Source: Oceaniferula spumae (GTDB lineage Bacteria; Verrucomicrobiota; Verrucomicrobiia; Verrucomicrobiales; Akkermansiaceae). Taken from it: a stretch of DNA of 64,000 nt. The DNA is taken from positions 3,348,001 through 3,412,000 of the forward strand of contig NZ_AP026866.1 of the NCBI RefSeq assembly GCF_042849255.1, read 5' to 3'. The notes below the pieces were generated by a model, which was not told the origin of the DNA, did no database searches, and saw nothing but the letters and a program-made list of their open reading frames with translations. The translations under genes were made by a program, and so were the position numbers. Positions 28,841-38,055 of this stretch are shown piece by piece; within the stretch, counting starts at the first letter, position 1; each line of letters begins with the position of its first letter.

Positions 28841-30214
28841 ATGAAAAAAACCATTCTCAATCTGTGCATCGTGCCCTTGGCTCTGTCTCTGTCTGCCAAT
28901 GCGGCTGATAAACCTAACGTCGTAGTTCTATACTCGGACGATGCCGGATACGCCGACTTTGGATTCCAGCCGGTTTGTGCTCCGGAGATGAAAAAGCTCA
29001 CTCCGAATATTGATACCATCGCAAGAGATGGGGTGCGTCTTTCTAACGCCTATATGTCCGGCTGCGTTTGCTCCCCCTCACGGGCCGGGCTGATGACGGG
29101 TCGTTACCAAGGACGTTTTGGCTACGATAATAACCTGCCTCCCGGAACCAAGAATGGTCTCGATCTGAAGGAAACCTTCGGGGTGAAGCGCCTGCAAAAA
29201 CTTGGCTACAAGACAGCTCTGATCGGTAAATGGCACCTCGGCTACCCAGCGGAGTTTCATCCGAACGAGCGCGGTTACGATTGGTTTTACGGTCTGCTGC
29301 AGGGGTCCCGTGGATACTACCCCTATGAAAAAGCCTCCCCACACCGAGTGATTCTGGACAACAAGACTCCGACCAAGGAAGAGGGCTACGTGACTGATCG
29401 CTTTGGCGATGCCGCTGTGAAATTCATCACCGAAAATAAAGACGAGCCGTTCTATCTGTTCGTTTCCTTCACCGCGCCACACTCACCTAACCAGCCTAAC
29501 AAAAAAGACCTCGACCGCATCAAGCACATCGAGAAAAAAGGCCGGATGAACTACGCGGGCCTGATCGTTTCTCTGGATGACAACGTGGGTAAAATCCTGA
29601 AAGCGATCAAAGACAACGGCATCGAGGACAATACCCTCGTCATCTTCACCAATGATAACGGCGGCCAAACCGCCACCGGAGCCGACAACGGCAAGCTCAA
29701 GGGGAAAAAAGGCAGCCTTTGGGAAGGTGGAGTGCGTGTGCCGTGGGCGATGCGCTGGCCGGCTAAAATCAAACCAGGCAGCGTCATCGACGAGCCCGTT
29801 ATTTCCATGGACATTCTACCCACCGTCGTTGAAATGTCGGGAGCAAAGGTGCAAGATGACTGGAAACTCGACGGTCACAGCATCCTTCCGCTGATGACTG
29901 GTGAGAAGGAATCCCTTCCTGAACGCACCTTACATTGGCGTCAGCACGGATCAAAAGGCAGCATCTCTTTGCGCCAAGGAAAGTGGAAGCTGATCCACAA
30001 TCGCGGTGAGCAAGGCTCTGCCCCGGAACTTTACGATCTCTCGAAAGACATCGGCGAGAGCAATAACCTCGCATCGCAAAATCCCGACGTGGTCAAAAGC
30101 CTCGGCGAGAAAATGGCGGCCTGGGAAAGCCAGATGAAGGAACCACTGTGGGGCGCCGGGTCACCTGGAAGTGAGAATAAGAAGACTAAAAAGGTGAAAA
30201 AAGCTTCGAAGTAA
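28841..30214 (+). CDS. Exported type I sulfatase
   Basis: A signal peptide (MKKTILNLCIVPLALSLSANA) precedes a standard sulfatase: KPNVVVLYSDDAGYADFGF with the metal-binding Asp pair, formylglycine site CSPSR (C77), GKWHLG and FTNDNGG. Length is about 457 aa. The tail is lysine-rich (KKTKKVKKASK). It is probably a periplasmic sulfoesterase for sulfated glycans, dependent on a formylglycine-generating enzyme not in this window. The start is placed at the Met that opens a good signal peptide. A divergent XylR-type regulator lies upstream and a second sulfatase downstream. Confidence 0.94.
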   Translation: MKKTILNLCIVPLALSLSANAADKPNVVVLYSDDAGYADFGFQPVCAPEMKKLTPNIDTIARDGVRLSNAYMSGCVCSPSRAGLMTGRYQGRFGYDNNLPPGTKNGLDLKETFGVKRLQKLGYKTALIGKWHLGYPAEFHPNERGYDWFYGLLQGSRGYYPYEKASPHRVILDNKTPTKEEGYVTDRFGDAAVKFITENKDEPFYLFVSFTAPHSPNQPNKKDLDRIKHIEKKGRMNYAGLIVSLDDNVGKILKAIKDNGIEDNTLVIFTNDNGGQTATGADNGKLKGKKGSLWEGGVRVPWAMRWPAKIKPGSVIDEPVISMDILPTVVEMSGAKVQDDWKLDGHSILPLMTGEKESLPERTLHWRQHGSKGSISLRQGKWKLIHNRGEQGSAPELYDLSKDIGESNNLASQNPDVVKSLGEKMAAWESQMKEPLWGAGSPGSENKKTKKVKKASK

Positions 30215-30382
30215 TCAGGCATATCAGCCGCCTTGCCTTATGACATCTTTGAGCGTCTCACCCACGTAGATGTCATCGCATATCAAATTTCCTGACCCAA
30301 CGGACATGAAAGCTACGGTCGATGTCTTGCGTAGGATGCATTACGCGCGAAGTGCGGCTCTACGATTATCTTACATACCAAT

Positions 30383-31825
30383 ATGAAAAAACTCATCAGC
30401 GTCGTCCTGTTTTCCCTCAGTCTCACAGCGGGTGCGGCGACCAAGCCTAACATTCTCTGGATTTTTGTCGAAGACCTCTCGCCATGGATGGCATCCTACG
30501 GTTACCCGGTGAATGAAGGCAAAACACCTGCACTCGATCAGTTGAGTAGTCAGGGAGTGCGTTTCAGCCGTTGTTTTGTGCCCGCTCCAGTTTGTTCATC
30601 CTGCCGGTCCGGTATGATCACCGGCGTCTACCAGACCACCACGGGCACCCACAACCACCGCTCGTCGAGGACACCTGAGTCGCTGATCGATCTTCCTGAG
30701 GGCATCAAGACCCTGCCGCAGATTTTCCGCGAGAATGGCTATGCGACATTTAACAAAGGTAAGGACGACTATAACTTCAACTACAAGCGCGAAGAGCACT
30801 ACAGCATTGGAAATCCCAAGCCAAAGAAGGGCTTCTACGGCAAGAAAGGTAGTGGTGACTGGACCCAAGTTCCTGCTGGAACGCCATGGTTTGGCCAGAT
30901 CCAATTGAATGGTGGAAAAACGGGCACGAAGGGCCTCAAGGACAAGGTGGACCCAGCCACGATGAAGGTGCCTGCGTATTTTCCAGATGAGGAAATGTTT
31001 CGTAAAGAATGGGCACATCACTATGATACCGTAAGAGTCACTGATGAGCATGTGAAGGGCATCATGGATCGTCTCAAGAAAGATGGTTTGTTAGAAAATA
31101 CCATCGTCTTTTTCTTCTCTGATCACGGCAATAACCACTCACTACGCCACAAGCAGTTCTGTTACGAGGGAGGCGTGCACGTTCCCCTCATTATCTCAGG
31201 CCCAGGTATTCCTAAGGATGTTGTGCGCAAGGAACTGATGAGTGCGCTCGATATCTCAGCCACCACCCTGGCACTTGCCGGTATCGAGCTGCCCGATTAC
31301 CTCGACGGCCAAGACCTTTTCTCCAAGGACTACAAGCCCCGCGACTACGTTATCTCAGCCCGTGACCGCTGTGACTATACCATCGATCGCATCCGTACCG
31401 TGCGCAGCGAGAAGTTCCGCTACATCCGTAACTTCATGACCGACCGAATCCTGCTGCAGCCGCAGTATCGCGATAATCAGGCCCCGACCAAACGTCTTCG
31501 CGAGCTACACGCCAGCGGCAAACTCGGCAAGGTCCCCGAGTGGGCTTTCTTCGGCAAGCGCCCGTCTGAAGAACTATACGATCTGGAAAAGGATCCCGAT
31601 CAAATCAACAATCTCGCCACCGATCCCAACTACGCGGAGGAACTCAAAAAACATCGCGAAGTTCTGGAAGCGTGGATCAAAAAAACCGACGACAAAGGCC
31701 AGTATGGGGAGTCTAAGAAGAACCTCCGAGCTGTATACAAACGATGGAAAAACAAATGTGTGAACCCAGAGTTTGATTTCATCAAAGCTGAAGAGGGCAA
31801 AGCCCCTGCCGTAAAAAAAAACTAA
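30383..31825 (+). CDS. Exported sulfatase-family protein with atypical active-site motif CSSCR
   Basis: A signal peptide (MKKLISVVLFSLSLTAGAA) is followed by a sulfatase fold: KPNILWIFVEDLSPWMASYG, the active-site strand PVCSSCRSGMITG, FFFSDHGNNHSLRHKQ, and a C-terminal LYDLEKDPDQINNLA. In place of C-x-P-x-R the site reads C71-S-S-C-R75, so Pro is replaced by Ser. Related CxAxR variants occur in some sulfatases, so activity is plausible but unproven. It lies 168 bp after the first sulfatase and overlaps the N-terminal coding region of the following metallopeptidase. Confidence 0.9.
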   Translation: MKKLISVVLFSLSLTAGAATKPNILWIFVEDLSPWMASYGYPVNEGKTPALDQLSSQGVRFSRCFVPAPVCSSCRSGMITGVYQTTTGTHNHRSSRTPESLIDLPEGIKTLPQIFRENGYATFNKGKDDYNFNYKREEHYSIGNPKPKKGFYGKKGSGDWTQVPAGTPWFGQIQLNGGKTGTKGLKDKVDPATMKVPAYFPDEEMFRKEWAHHYDTVRVTDEHVKGIMDRLKKDGLLENTIVFFFSDHGNNHSLRHKQFCYEGGVHVPLIISGPGIPKDVVRKELMSALDISATTLALAGIELPDYLDGQDLFSKDYKPRDYVISARDRCDYTIDRIRTVRSEKFRYIRNFMTDRILLQPQYRDNQAPTKRLRELHASGKLGKVPEWAFFGKRPSEELYDLEKDPDQINNLATDPNYAEELKKHREVLEAWIKKTDDKGQYGESKKNLRAVYKRWKNKCVNPEFDFIKAEEGKAPAVKKN

Positions 31826-31866
31826 GCGCCGCTGATTACCAGTCACGCAAGATACGTGGCTGGACC

Positions 31867-32442
31867 GTGCATGTGGAGAAATCGCTTCAGGGACACAAGC
31901 GTCTACCGGTCGCCATTAAGCTGCTGGACACCAAGTTCGGTGAGATTGAAAAATTGATTAATCCGGAGCTTCTGCCTCAGCTCAAGTCGGTGCCAATTTG
32001 GCTGAACAAGGATATTCGCACCGGCGCGTGTTATCACCCGAATCCCAAGTGGCTGGAGGCCAACGACCGGATGCCGGAAAAATGCCGCTGCATCGAGCTG
32101 CAGAACATTCATCATTTCATCGATTGGGAAAAGACCCAGCCGATGATGGTCTTGCACGAGCTAGCTCATGCGTTTCACCATCAGGTTCATGGATTTAAAA
32201 ACCCCGTCATCACCGCTGCCTATAAAAACATCGTGGCCAGCGGCAAATATGAAAAGGTGAAGCACGTAAACGGCAAACTCCAGCGGCACTACGCGCTAAG
32301 CAACGAGAAGGAATACTTCTCCGAGTGCACGGAGGCGTACTTTGGTCGCAATGATTTTTATCCTTTCACCCGCGAGGAACTAAAGGCTTTTGATCCACAG
32401 GGGTATGCGATGGTGGAAACCGTCTGGAAGGTTAAAAAGTAG
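31867..32442 (+). CDS. Zincin-like metallopeptidase (HELAH), start uncertain
   Basis: The gene encodes a zinc metallopeptidase-like protein with VLHELAHAFHHQ (HExxH) and a downstream ECTEAYFGRNDFYPF that may supply further ligands. GTG at 31867 is the first available start, but the frame is open upstream (SAADYQSRKIRGWTVHVEKS) with sensible protein sequence that overlaps the sulfatase stop. No ATG or signal peptide is visible there. The gene may have lost its original start and signal peptide, or it may be translated by coupling with the sulfatase. Confidence 0.75.
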   Translation: MHVEKSLQGHKRLPVAIKLLDTKFGEIEKLINPELLPQLKSVPIWLNKDIRTGACYHPNPKWLEANDRMPEKCRCIELQNIHHFIDWEKTQPMMVLHELAHAFHHQVHGFKNPVITAAYKNIVASGKYEKVKHVNGKLQRHYALSNEKEYFSECTEAYFGRNDFYPFTREELKAFDPQGYAMVETVWKVKK

Positions 32443-32446
32443 TCCC

Positions 32447-33178
32447 ATGAGGCGTGTGTGCATCTCATTGTTAGCCACCCTCTTGATTCTAGGAGGAGTT
32501 GTATTTGTACAGCAACGAGAGGAGATTCAAAATACGCAAGAGGACGTTCCTAAATCCTACGTCAATACCTACCTAACAACATGTGCCGCCTGTCATGGAG
32601 AGCGGGGCGAAGGGAACCGGGAAACCATGGCTCCTGCCATTGCGGCATTGCCTCGTTGGTACATTCAACAGCAGATATGGAGCATTCACTCAGGGCGAAG
32701 AGGAACCCACCCAATGGACGTAACAGGGGCAGGAATGCGCACGGTGCTGATGTCCCTGGATCCGGAGGAGATTGATGAGGCCGTGGATTATTTGATGGCA
32801 TTGCCCGTGCCGGAGGTTGTCCACGAAATCGAAGGAGACCTTGAAAGAGGTGCCTCGCTATACAAAGAGCACTGCATGATCTGCCATCGATTTAATGGTC
32901 ACGGAGAGCAGGCATTTCTCAGCGCTCCGCTAACAGGTTTGCAAGACTGGTATCTGTATGAGCAAATGAAAAAATTCCAAAACGGGAGTAGGGGATACCA
33001 CCCAGATGACGAACTTGGTGCCAAGATGAAACAGGCGGCTTCGCAATTAGAATCCGATCAAGATCTGAGAGATATTATAAGTTACATTTCGACCCTCTCG
33101 AATAATTACCCCATTAAAAAATCTGACTCTACGGTCATGTCGGTCGATCCAGATGAAGCGGGTGATCCTACTCGTTAA
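32447..33178 (+). CDS. Exported dihaem c-type cytochrome
   Basis: The N-terminal hydrophobic segment (VCISLLATLLILGGVVFVQQ) may be an uncleaved anchor or a signal peptide. Two class I haem sites follow, CAACHG and CMICHR, in two similar ~90-residue domains. Each has the same context (GxGN/GxGEQ, then PALPRWY / PLTGLQDWYLYEQM), so the protein is an internal duplication. It is likely an electron carrier on the periplasmic face of the membrane. The start is 5 bp after the metallopeptidase stop, so the two are probably co-transcribed. Confidence 0.9.
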   Translation: MRRVCISLLATLLILGGVVFVQQREEIQNTQEDVPKSYVNTYLTTCAACHGERGEGNRETMAPAIAALPRWYIQQQIWSIHSGRRGTHPMDVTGAGMRTVLMSLDPEEIDEAVDYLMALPVPEVVHEIEGDLERGASLYKEHCMICHRFNGHGEQAFLSAPLTGLQDWYLYEQMKKFQNGSRGYHPDDELGAKMKQAASQLESDQDLRDIISYISTLSNNYPIKKSDSTVMSVDPDEAGDPTR

Positions 33179-33189
33179 TCCAAACACAA

Positions 33190-33657
33190 TCATTCGATGC
33201 TCATTCCCTTGTCGTCCCATTCAGGATCTCCAGGTTCGATGCTGATGATCGATGATTTGCCGTCCTGAACCTTGGACTTGACCCTGATGTATTGGACTTT
33301 CCCGTCGATCTGAACAGCTTCCTGTTTAACAGAGAACGCATATTCGAATCCCTTGCCGTTCCATGTGTAGACAGTTCCGGTAAAAATCGCACCACTGTGA
33401 CCTCCGGTAAAGACGGAGTTCACTCGTTTTGTCTTTGGATCAGGATAGGGATAGATCAATCCAGACAAGGTCTTGTCTTTGACGTGTTTCCCCAGTTTTG
33501 GGTCGAAAATGTAAACGTCAAACTGACTGGATTTGGCATCAGACACTACACGGACGCGGTAATCCATATGTCCATCAAAGTTGTAATCGTATTCCTCTGG
33601 TGCGGCATTCGCGGAAGCCGCTGCTAGCATGGTGAAGAGTAAAGTAGACCTTATCAT
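33190..33657 (-). CDS. Secreted hypothetical protein, 155 aa
   Basis: A signal peptide (MIRSTLLFTMLAAASANA) is followed by a small beta-rich protein with an acidic motif YDYNFDGHMDYRVR that resembles a Ca-binding FG-GAP/XAC2610-type strand-loop. The rest alternates strands (HSGAIFTGTVYTWNGKGFEY). No catalytic residues are evident. It is convergent with the cytochrome c gene, 12 bp away. Confidence 0.75.
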   Translation of the reverse strand: MIRSTLLFTMLAAASANAAPEEYDYNFDGHMDYRVRVVSDAKSSQFDVYIFDPKLGKHVKDKTLSGLIYPYPDPKTKRVNSVFTGGHSGAIFTGTVYTWNGKGFEYAFSVKQEAVQIDGKVQYIRVKSKVQDGKSSIISIEPGDPEWDDKGMSIE

Positions 33658-33736
33658 AGTAGTGATACTGCCATCTGTTAAACGGCCTTTCTTGAATCAG
33701 TGAATTATGGTGCTCGTTAGCTGACAACAAAACGAT

Positions 33737-34081
33737 TTAACCGGGGCCGTGGATGTATGACCACACCAGGAGAACCATGATGGACGTGAAAATGACCAAG
33801 GCTATCCACGAGGCGACAGATTTATATCGCCTGACCTCGCCGCAATCCAGGCAGACTGAGGATCGGCGGGAAAAGGCACCTCTGGCTAACAGGAAGAACC
33901 ATCCGAAAGCAATTGTAGCGAAAATGTTAGGCCTCGCACGCAGCACCGAATCGATCGACGTATTGGCACTGCCACAACTTAGACACGGAGGCCCGGTTAA
34001 GGCCACCTCTTCGCGAGGTGGTGCTGGTGGAACATCGGTCTCTTCCCTGACTTCCGTTTTTGGCGATTCGTAAGGATCCAT
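33737..34081 (-). CDS. Small membrane protein with zinc-ribbon-like Cys pairs
   Basis: This 114-aa protein is not recognised as a named family. The N-terminal third is Pro/Glu-rich. Two cysteine pairs (CLSC and CLDC, about 37 residues apart) could form a zinc ribbon. Between and after them are two hydrophobic stretches (IFATIAFGWFFLLA; WIALVIFTSIMVLLVWSYI), so at least one and probably two membrane helices are present. Confidence 0.72.
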   Translation of the reverse strand: MDPYESPKTEVREETDVPPAPPREEVALTGPPCLSCGSANTSIDSVLRARPNIFATIAFGWFFLLARGAFSRRSSVCLDCGEVRRYKSVASWIALVIFTSIMVLLVWSYIHGPG

Positions 34082-34139
34082 CCTATTGATAAGGTTGACT
34101 CAGAAGGTTTGATACACATGGGCAGGTCGATAGACTATC

Positions 34140-34685
34140 TTATTCCGCGCTTCGTGCCGACCACTCTGGTTCAAGAATCGAATAAACGGCGAGGTCCACA
34201 AAGTGATCATAGAGTCGCTCCCCGTCACGGGCGATACCTTCTTGTTGGAAACCCAAGCGTTCAGGAATGGCCCGGCTGGCCAAGTTGTCGACAGCAGCCA
34301 TCAACACGACGCGATGAAGTTTGCGCGTGTGAATGGCGTAGTCCACGGCGGCCTTGACCGCCATCGTCATCAGACCTTGACCTTGCTGTCCAGCATCGAG
34401 CCAATAGCCGACGCTGGTATTTCTATTCTGTTCGTCAATACGGTGAAACCCGAGTCTGCCAACGATCTTGCCATGATAAACGAGCACAAACTCGGGGCAG
34501 TCATGGATTCCTGCTTGTAGCGAATCAAGGTGTTGCCTGATAGCATCTGAAGATTGAACACCATCGACCCACGGCATCCACTGACGTAGGTATTCCCGAT
34601 TCCGGTCGACTACAGCAAATGTTTCCTCAGCGTCATCAGGGTTGGTTAGACGGAGGTGGAAATTTTCGTTGATGGGAAGTTTCAT
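34140..34685 (-). CDS. GNAT-family N-acetyltransferase (RimJ/RimL-like)
   Basis: The 181-aa protein matches GNAT enzymes that acetylate ribosomal or other protein N-termini. It has the N-terminal LRLTNPDDAEETFAVVD, central VGYWLDAGQQGQGLMT with the acetyl-CoA loop Q/RxxGxG/A-like segment, and a C-terminal AVDNLASRAIPERLGF typical of RimL. No signal peptide is present. It lies 6 bp downstream of the HEAT-like gene on the same strand. Confidence 0.88.
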   Translation of the reverse strand: MKLPINENFHLRLTNPDDAEETFAVVDRNREYLRQWMPWVDGVQSSDAIRQHLDSLQAGIHDCPEFVLVYHGKIVGRLGFHRIDEQNRNTSVGYWLDAGQQGQGLMTMAVKAAVDYAIHTRKLHRVVLMAAVDNLASRAIPERLGFQQEGIARDGERLYDHFVDLAVYSILEPEWSARSAE

Positions 34686-34691
34686 GTGTAA

Positions 34692-36296
34692 TTATTGGTA
34701 TGAGTCGAGAAGAAAGCGAATTTCCTTCATAAGCGCTTCCGTCATGTTCGAATGCGACAGTTCAAGTTCGCGGTGGATATCTTGCAGGTCAGATTTAGAG
34801 GGCGTCATCCAGAACTTCCGTTCTCCGTAAACCCAGCGTTGTAGCCAAAAAACTCCACACTTGTTTACTTCCTTTGAGTTGTGACGGCAAAAACTGATGG
34901 CATGTGCCACAGCTTCCCACCTGCTTTGTAGTAGAAGTAAATTGGCGAAGTAAATGGATTGGCGTTCGGAGAGGTCGTCTCTCTGAAAGTAGGGTGTGAT
35001 TTTGGCAGAAAGTGGCGGACTATTGCAAAGAGCGATGTAAGCGGCTTTGCTAATTTGTAGGGAATGGTTAGTGACTTTTTTTAGGATATGATCCTCGCAG
35101 TTGTCTATCACCTCAGCGGGCAGCGCGGACAGTCCAGCGGCAACGATGCGTGGGTTTTCTTCCTTTAGCCATCGCTTGGCGTGATCTGCTACGATTGGAG
35201 AACCAATTTCCGTTAAGCCTGCTAGCGCAGCTATACGGGTAGATATATTGGGTGATTCAAGTTTCCGTTGATAATGGAGTTCCATATCTACATCAGAATG
35301 CTCTTTAAGGTGAAATCGAGCAAAGTTTCTAACGGAAGCTGAGCGGTCACAAAGAGCATCCAATAGCTCATCGTGCATGCATTCAGGCTGGTCGGTCATT
35401 AAGAGGCGAAGGCGTTCTAGCCGAGCTGGTGCCCATTTCTTAGTTTTTACTAAATCTAAGAGTTTAGTCCTAACCCTTTGGTCGAGTCGGGGGAGAATAT
35501 CGCGCATGGTTCTGAAGCAGACATAAGGATCACTGCAGGCACATAAGGCCTGCAAATCAGAATAGTTGAGTGATTGATGCGTGTGCCACATCACCTCTGC
35601 TGCATACCGCCTGGTGCGGCTGTTTCCAGATTCAAGTTGAAGGTGGAGCTCATTGCTAGGGATTCGTTCGCGAAGTAATGGAAACAACGTTTTTGAGAGT
35701 GAAATGTCCCCATGTCTCTGACCGTGTGAAACCCGATCAAATACGATCCAAACTTTCATTAATTCATCGGTATTGATGCGGGCGATGATGTTCACCGCTG
35801 TGTCTCTCGCGGAGATTCGAATAGGGCTTACCCAGTCGTTGCAGCGGATTAGGGCAATGGCGAGTGCCACGGGTTCATAGTGATTTGCCAGAGCGGTAAC
35901 AGCGCGTTCGCGAGTATATCCATTCGGATGGCAAGCCAGGATGCAGAGCTCAAATAGACTTGGCTTCTGTTTCCAATCGGTTGTCTCATTAATGTTCCAT
36001 CCTGCGTAAGATATGGAAGATCGTAATCGCTCATCAAGTTTGGGAAGATCTTCGCAAGGAAGCTTCCGTAAGCACGGCAAGCAGGTGTTTTCGATGAGCT
36101 CTTTCTGAGCATTATTCCCATAGAGGAAGATGGACATTATATTGATGAGATCCTCGATTGTGCCATTTTCAGAAATGATATTCAGAAGCGTGCGAAATTT
36201 CTCAAGATTACGTTTTTGAGAAAACAGCTTATTGTTGTTTCGCACCAGCGACCACAATGCGGTGTGCATATCTGGTTCTGTAGTTAGGTTATTCAT
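34692..36296 (-). CDS. HEAT-repeat-like helical protein, function unknown
   Basis: The protein of about 534 aa is nearly all helical. Repeated ~30-35-residue units such as NGYTRERAVTALANHYEP, STRIAALAGLTEIGSPIV and NPRIVAAGLSALPAEV suggest HEAT/armadillo-like packing. No enzymatic motif or signal peptide is seen, so it is probably a cytoplasmic scaffold. The start MNNLTTEPD is chosen because the upstream in-frame sequence to 36467 falls inside a short intergenic repeat (translating as TAKNAKYAKR). Confidence 0.75.
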   Translation of the reverse strand: MNNLTTEPDMHTALWSLVRNNNKLFSQKRNLEKFRTLLNIISENGTIEDLINIMSIFLYGNNAQKELIENTCLPCLRKLPCEDLPKLDERLRSSISYAGWNINETTDWKQKPSLFELCILACHPNGYTRERAVTALANHYEPVALAIALIRCNDWVSPIRISARDTAVNIIARINTDELMKVWIVFDRVSHGQRHGDISLSKTLFPLLRERIPSNELHLQLESGNSRTRRYAAEVMWHTHQSLNYSDLQALCACSDPYVCFRTMRDILPRLDQRVRTKLLDLVKTKKWAPARLERLRLLMTDQPECMHDELLDALCDRSASVRNFARFHLKEHSDVDMELHYQRKLESPNISTRIAALAGLTEIGSPIVADHAKRWLKEENPRIVAAGLSALPAEVIDNCEDHILKKVTNHSLQISKAAYIALCNSPPLSAKITPYFQRDDLSERQSIYFANLLLLQSRWEAVAHAISFCRHNSKEVNKCGVFWLQRWVYGERKFWMTPSKSDLQDIHRELELSHSNMTEALMKEIRFLLDSYQ

Positions 36297-36309
36297 GTAG
36301 AGATTTAAT

Positions 36310-36352
36310 GGTTTAACGGCTCTTTTTCTTTTCGCGTATTTAGCGTTTTTCG
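36310..36352 (-). repeat. Short CGCGAAAA/CGCTAAAT-type intergenic repeat
   Basis: On the minus strand the sequence reads ACCGCGAAAAACGCTAAATA followed by CGCGAAAAG, a near-tandem of the unit CGCGAAAtA. A related copy lies at 38028-38055, so rtcB is bracketed by the repeat. Similar elements that translate as TAKNAKYAK are common between genes in many environmental bacteria (recollection, not searched). Confidence 0.6.
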
Positions 36353-36364
36353 CGGTAAAAAAAA

Positions 36365-37933
36365 CTATCCTTCCTCCTGATGCAGGTCTTGCCTCACCCT
36401 TCGGCGTTCGGCGCGGTGCTGGATTTGGCGTTGTTGTTTGGGAGTGAGGATGTCTTCCTTGCGCCACGGGCCGCGGTGTTTGTTGCCGGCCATGATACAG
36501 CCTAGGGGATGGATTTTGGCGATGACTTCGGCGAGGCCGAACTCTTCGATCTGGGCGGTGACGTGATCGGCGTTCTTATAGGCGATGGGGGTTTCGCTCA
36601 GGTCAGGGTCGCCGCAGTACCAGCGGACGTCGATGTCCTTGGTGTAGTGGCGGATTGCGTTGCGTTGAGATGCTTCGTCAGGGAACTGGCGCTTGAGAGC
36701 AGTGCGGGAGATGTTTCGCCCGGCTCCATGCGGAGCGAAGGAGAGATGCTCTTCATTGTCAGAGCCTAACACCATCAGAATGGGTTCTGCCATATTGAGT
36801 GGGATAAGTCCTAACAGAGGGTTGCCGTTGTCGTCTTTCCATGCTGGAGTAGCACCTTTTCCGTGGTAGTAGGTGTTTCCTCGTTTCCAGACGAAGTTGT
36901 GTTCGTTACCAAACTCAGCGACGGCTTCGCTGCCGATGCGTTCTAGGAAGCGGGTGTGGATGGCCTGATGGTTCGCTCTGGTCCAGCGACCTACGTATTG
37001 CAGTGCCTCCCAGTATTCTTGACCGATTTCCGAATCAGCCTCTAGCCAAGCGGCAGCGCTAGGGATATGATTTCCAATTCTTGCTGTATGTTTCACGGCG
37101 GCAATCTGGCCGCGCTTGTAGAGCTTCGCTCCAAGTCCGCGCGAACCATGGTGAGTCACCAGCACACGCAGTGTGAGTGGTTCCTGTGCAGGACCTTCGC
37201 GATGGCTGTGTGCTTGCTCGAAGTGCTTGGCCAACTGTTCATGACCATTACTCCGGAGTTTTTCGATGAGTTTGTTAGAAATGTCGACCTCGCCGAGGTA
37301 AGCAAAGTGGTTGCCGTCACCTTGATCCGCGATGTGGACTTTTGCCCAGTCGTATAGACCGTTGAGGAATTTATTATCCCAGACGTCCTCATCTAACACC
37401 GGGTGGTGAACAAGGTCGTCCATATGCCGACCGCCTGGGCCGAATCGGGTAGCTGTCGTGAGGGCGTCCAGTTCACTGGCCACCTCACTACGAGGATGGT
37501 AAAAGGTCGCATACATCGAGCAGCAAACATCGGCCGAGTGAGCACTTGGGATGATTGCATTTTCGACCGCAATAGCTCCACCTACCGGTATCACTGCCTT
37601 ACCCATGGAGGCGGGGCAGGCGTCCGGCATGATGGCACCACGTGAGATCACGGGAGTCTTGAGAAGCTCATCCATTTTCTGGCGTACGGAGGCGACGTTC
37701 TTTTTCTCCTCCTTGGTTTCTGGGCGGATCGCCTCGGAATAGGGGGCAGGCTTGTCACGCATGATTGCCTTTGGCGGCGGTGGAGTGAAGTCGCGCTTGA
37801 GGAGCTTGAGCATGTATTTGGCATCATGGATGCCGCGAGCTTGATACTCGTCGATTTTAATCAGCATCTCAGCGATCTGCGGTCCGGCTTCCCAGCCTGC
37901 GTCGATGAGGTCTTGTCCTGTGAGGGGTTTCAT
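36365..37933 (-). CDS. rtcB: RtcB-family RNA-splicing ligase
   Basis: RtcB joins RNA 2',3'-cyclic-phosphate (or 3'-phosphate) ends to 5'-OH ends in a GTP- and Mn-dependent reaction. The family is recognised by SAHSADVCCSM (metal-binding Asp-x-Cys region), DQGDGNHFAYLGEV (GNHF), VTHHGSRGLGAKLY, and the guanylated-His motif FAPHGAGRNISR. The C-terminal HPLGCIMAGN is also typical. The start MKPLTGQDL is preferred over an upstream extension. Bacterial RtcB is usually linked to tRNA or rRNA repair; two tRNA genes lie about 0.8-1 kb away and the unusual array about 5 kb away. Confidence 0.95.
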   Translation of the reverse strand: MKPLTGQDLIDAGWEAGPQIAEMLIKIDEYQARGIHDAKYMLKLLKRDFTPPPPKAIMRDKPAPYSEAIRPETKEEKKNVASVRQKMDELLKTPVISRGAIMPDACPASMGKAVIPVGGAIAVENAIIPSAHSADVCCSMYATFYHPRSEVASELDALTTATRFGPGGRHMDDLVHHPVLDEDVWDNKFLNGLYDWAKVHIADQGDGNHFAYLGEVDISNKLIEKLRSNGHEQLAKHFEQAHSHREGPAQEPLTLRVLVTHHGSRGLGAKLYKRGQIAAVKHTARIGNHIPSAAAWLEADSEIGQEYWEALQYVGRWTRANHQAIHTRFLERIGSEAVAEFGNEHNFVWKRGNTYYHGKGATPAWKDDNGNPLLGLIPLNMAEPILMVLGSDNEEHLSFAPHGAGRNISRTALKRQFPDEASQRNAIRHYTKDIDVRWYCGDPDLSETPIAYKNADHVTAQIEEFGLAEVIAKIHPLGCIMAGNKHRGPWRKEDILTPKQQRQIQHRAERRRVRQDLHQEEG

Positions 37934-38027
37934 AATGTTAAATGGGTGGACCGCGAAATACACTTTATGCACGCAAGGCTGAGTGATTTTAGCTTGCGCA
38001 AGATTGGTTCAGTTATGAAGGAAATCT

Positions 38028-38055
38028 TTTGCGTAGTTAGCGTATTTCGCGGTTG
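38028..38055 (+). repeat. Second copy of the CGCGAAA-type intergenic repeat
   Basis: The sequence TTTTGCGTAGTTAGCGTATT then TCGCGGTT is related to the element at 36310-36352, read in the same orientation. The pair lies on either side of rtcB. Confidence 0.55.
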
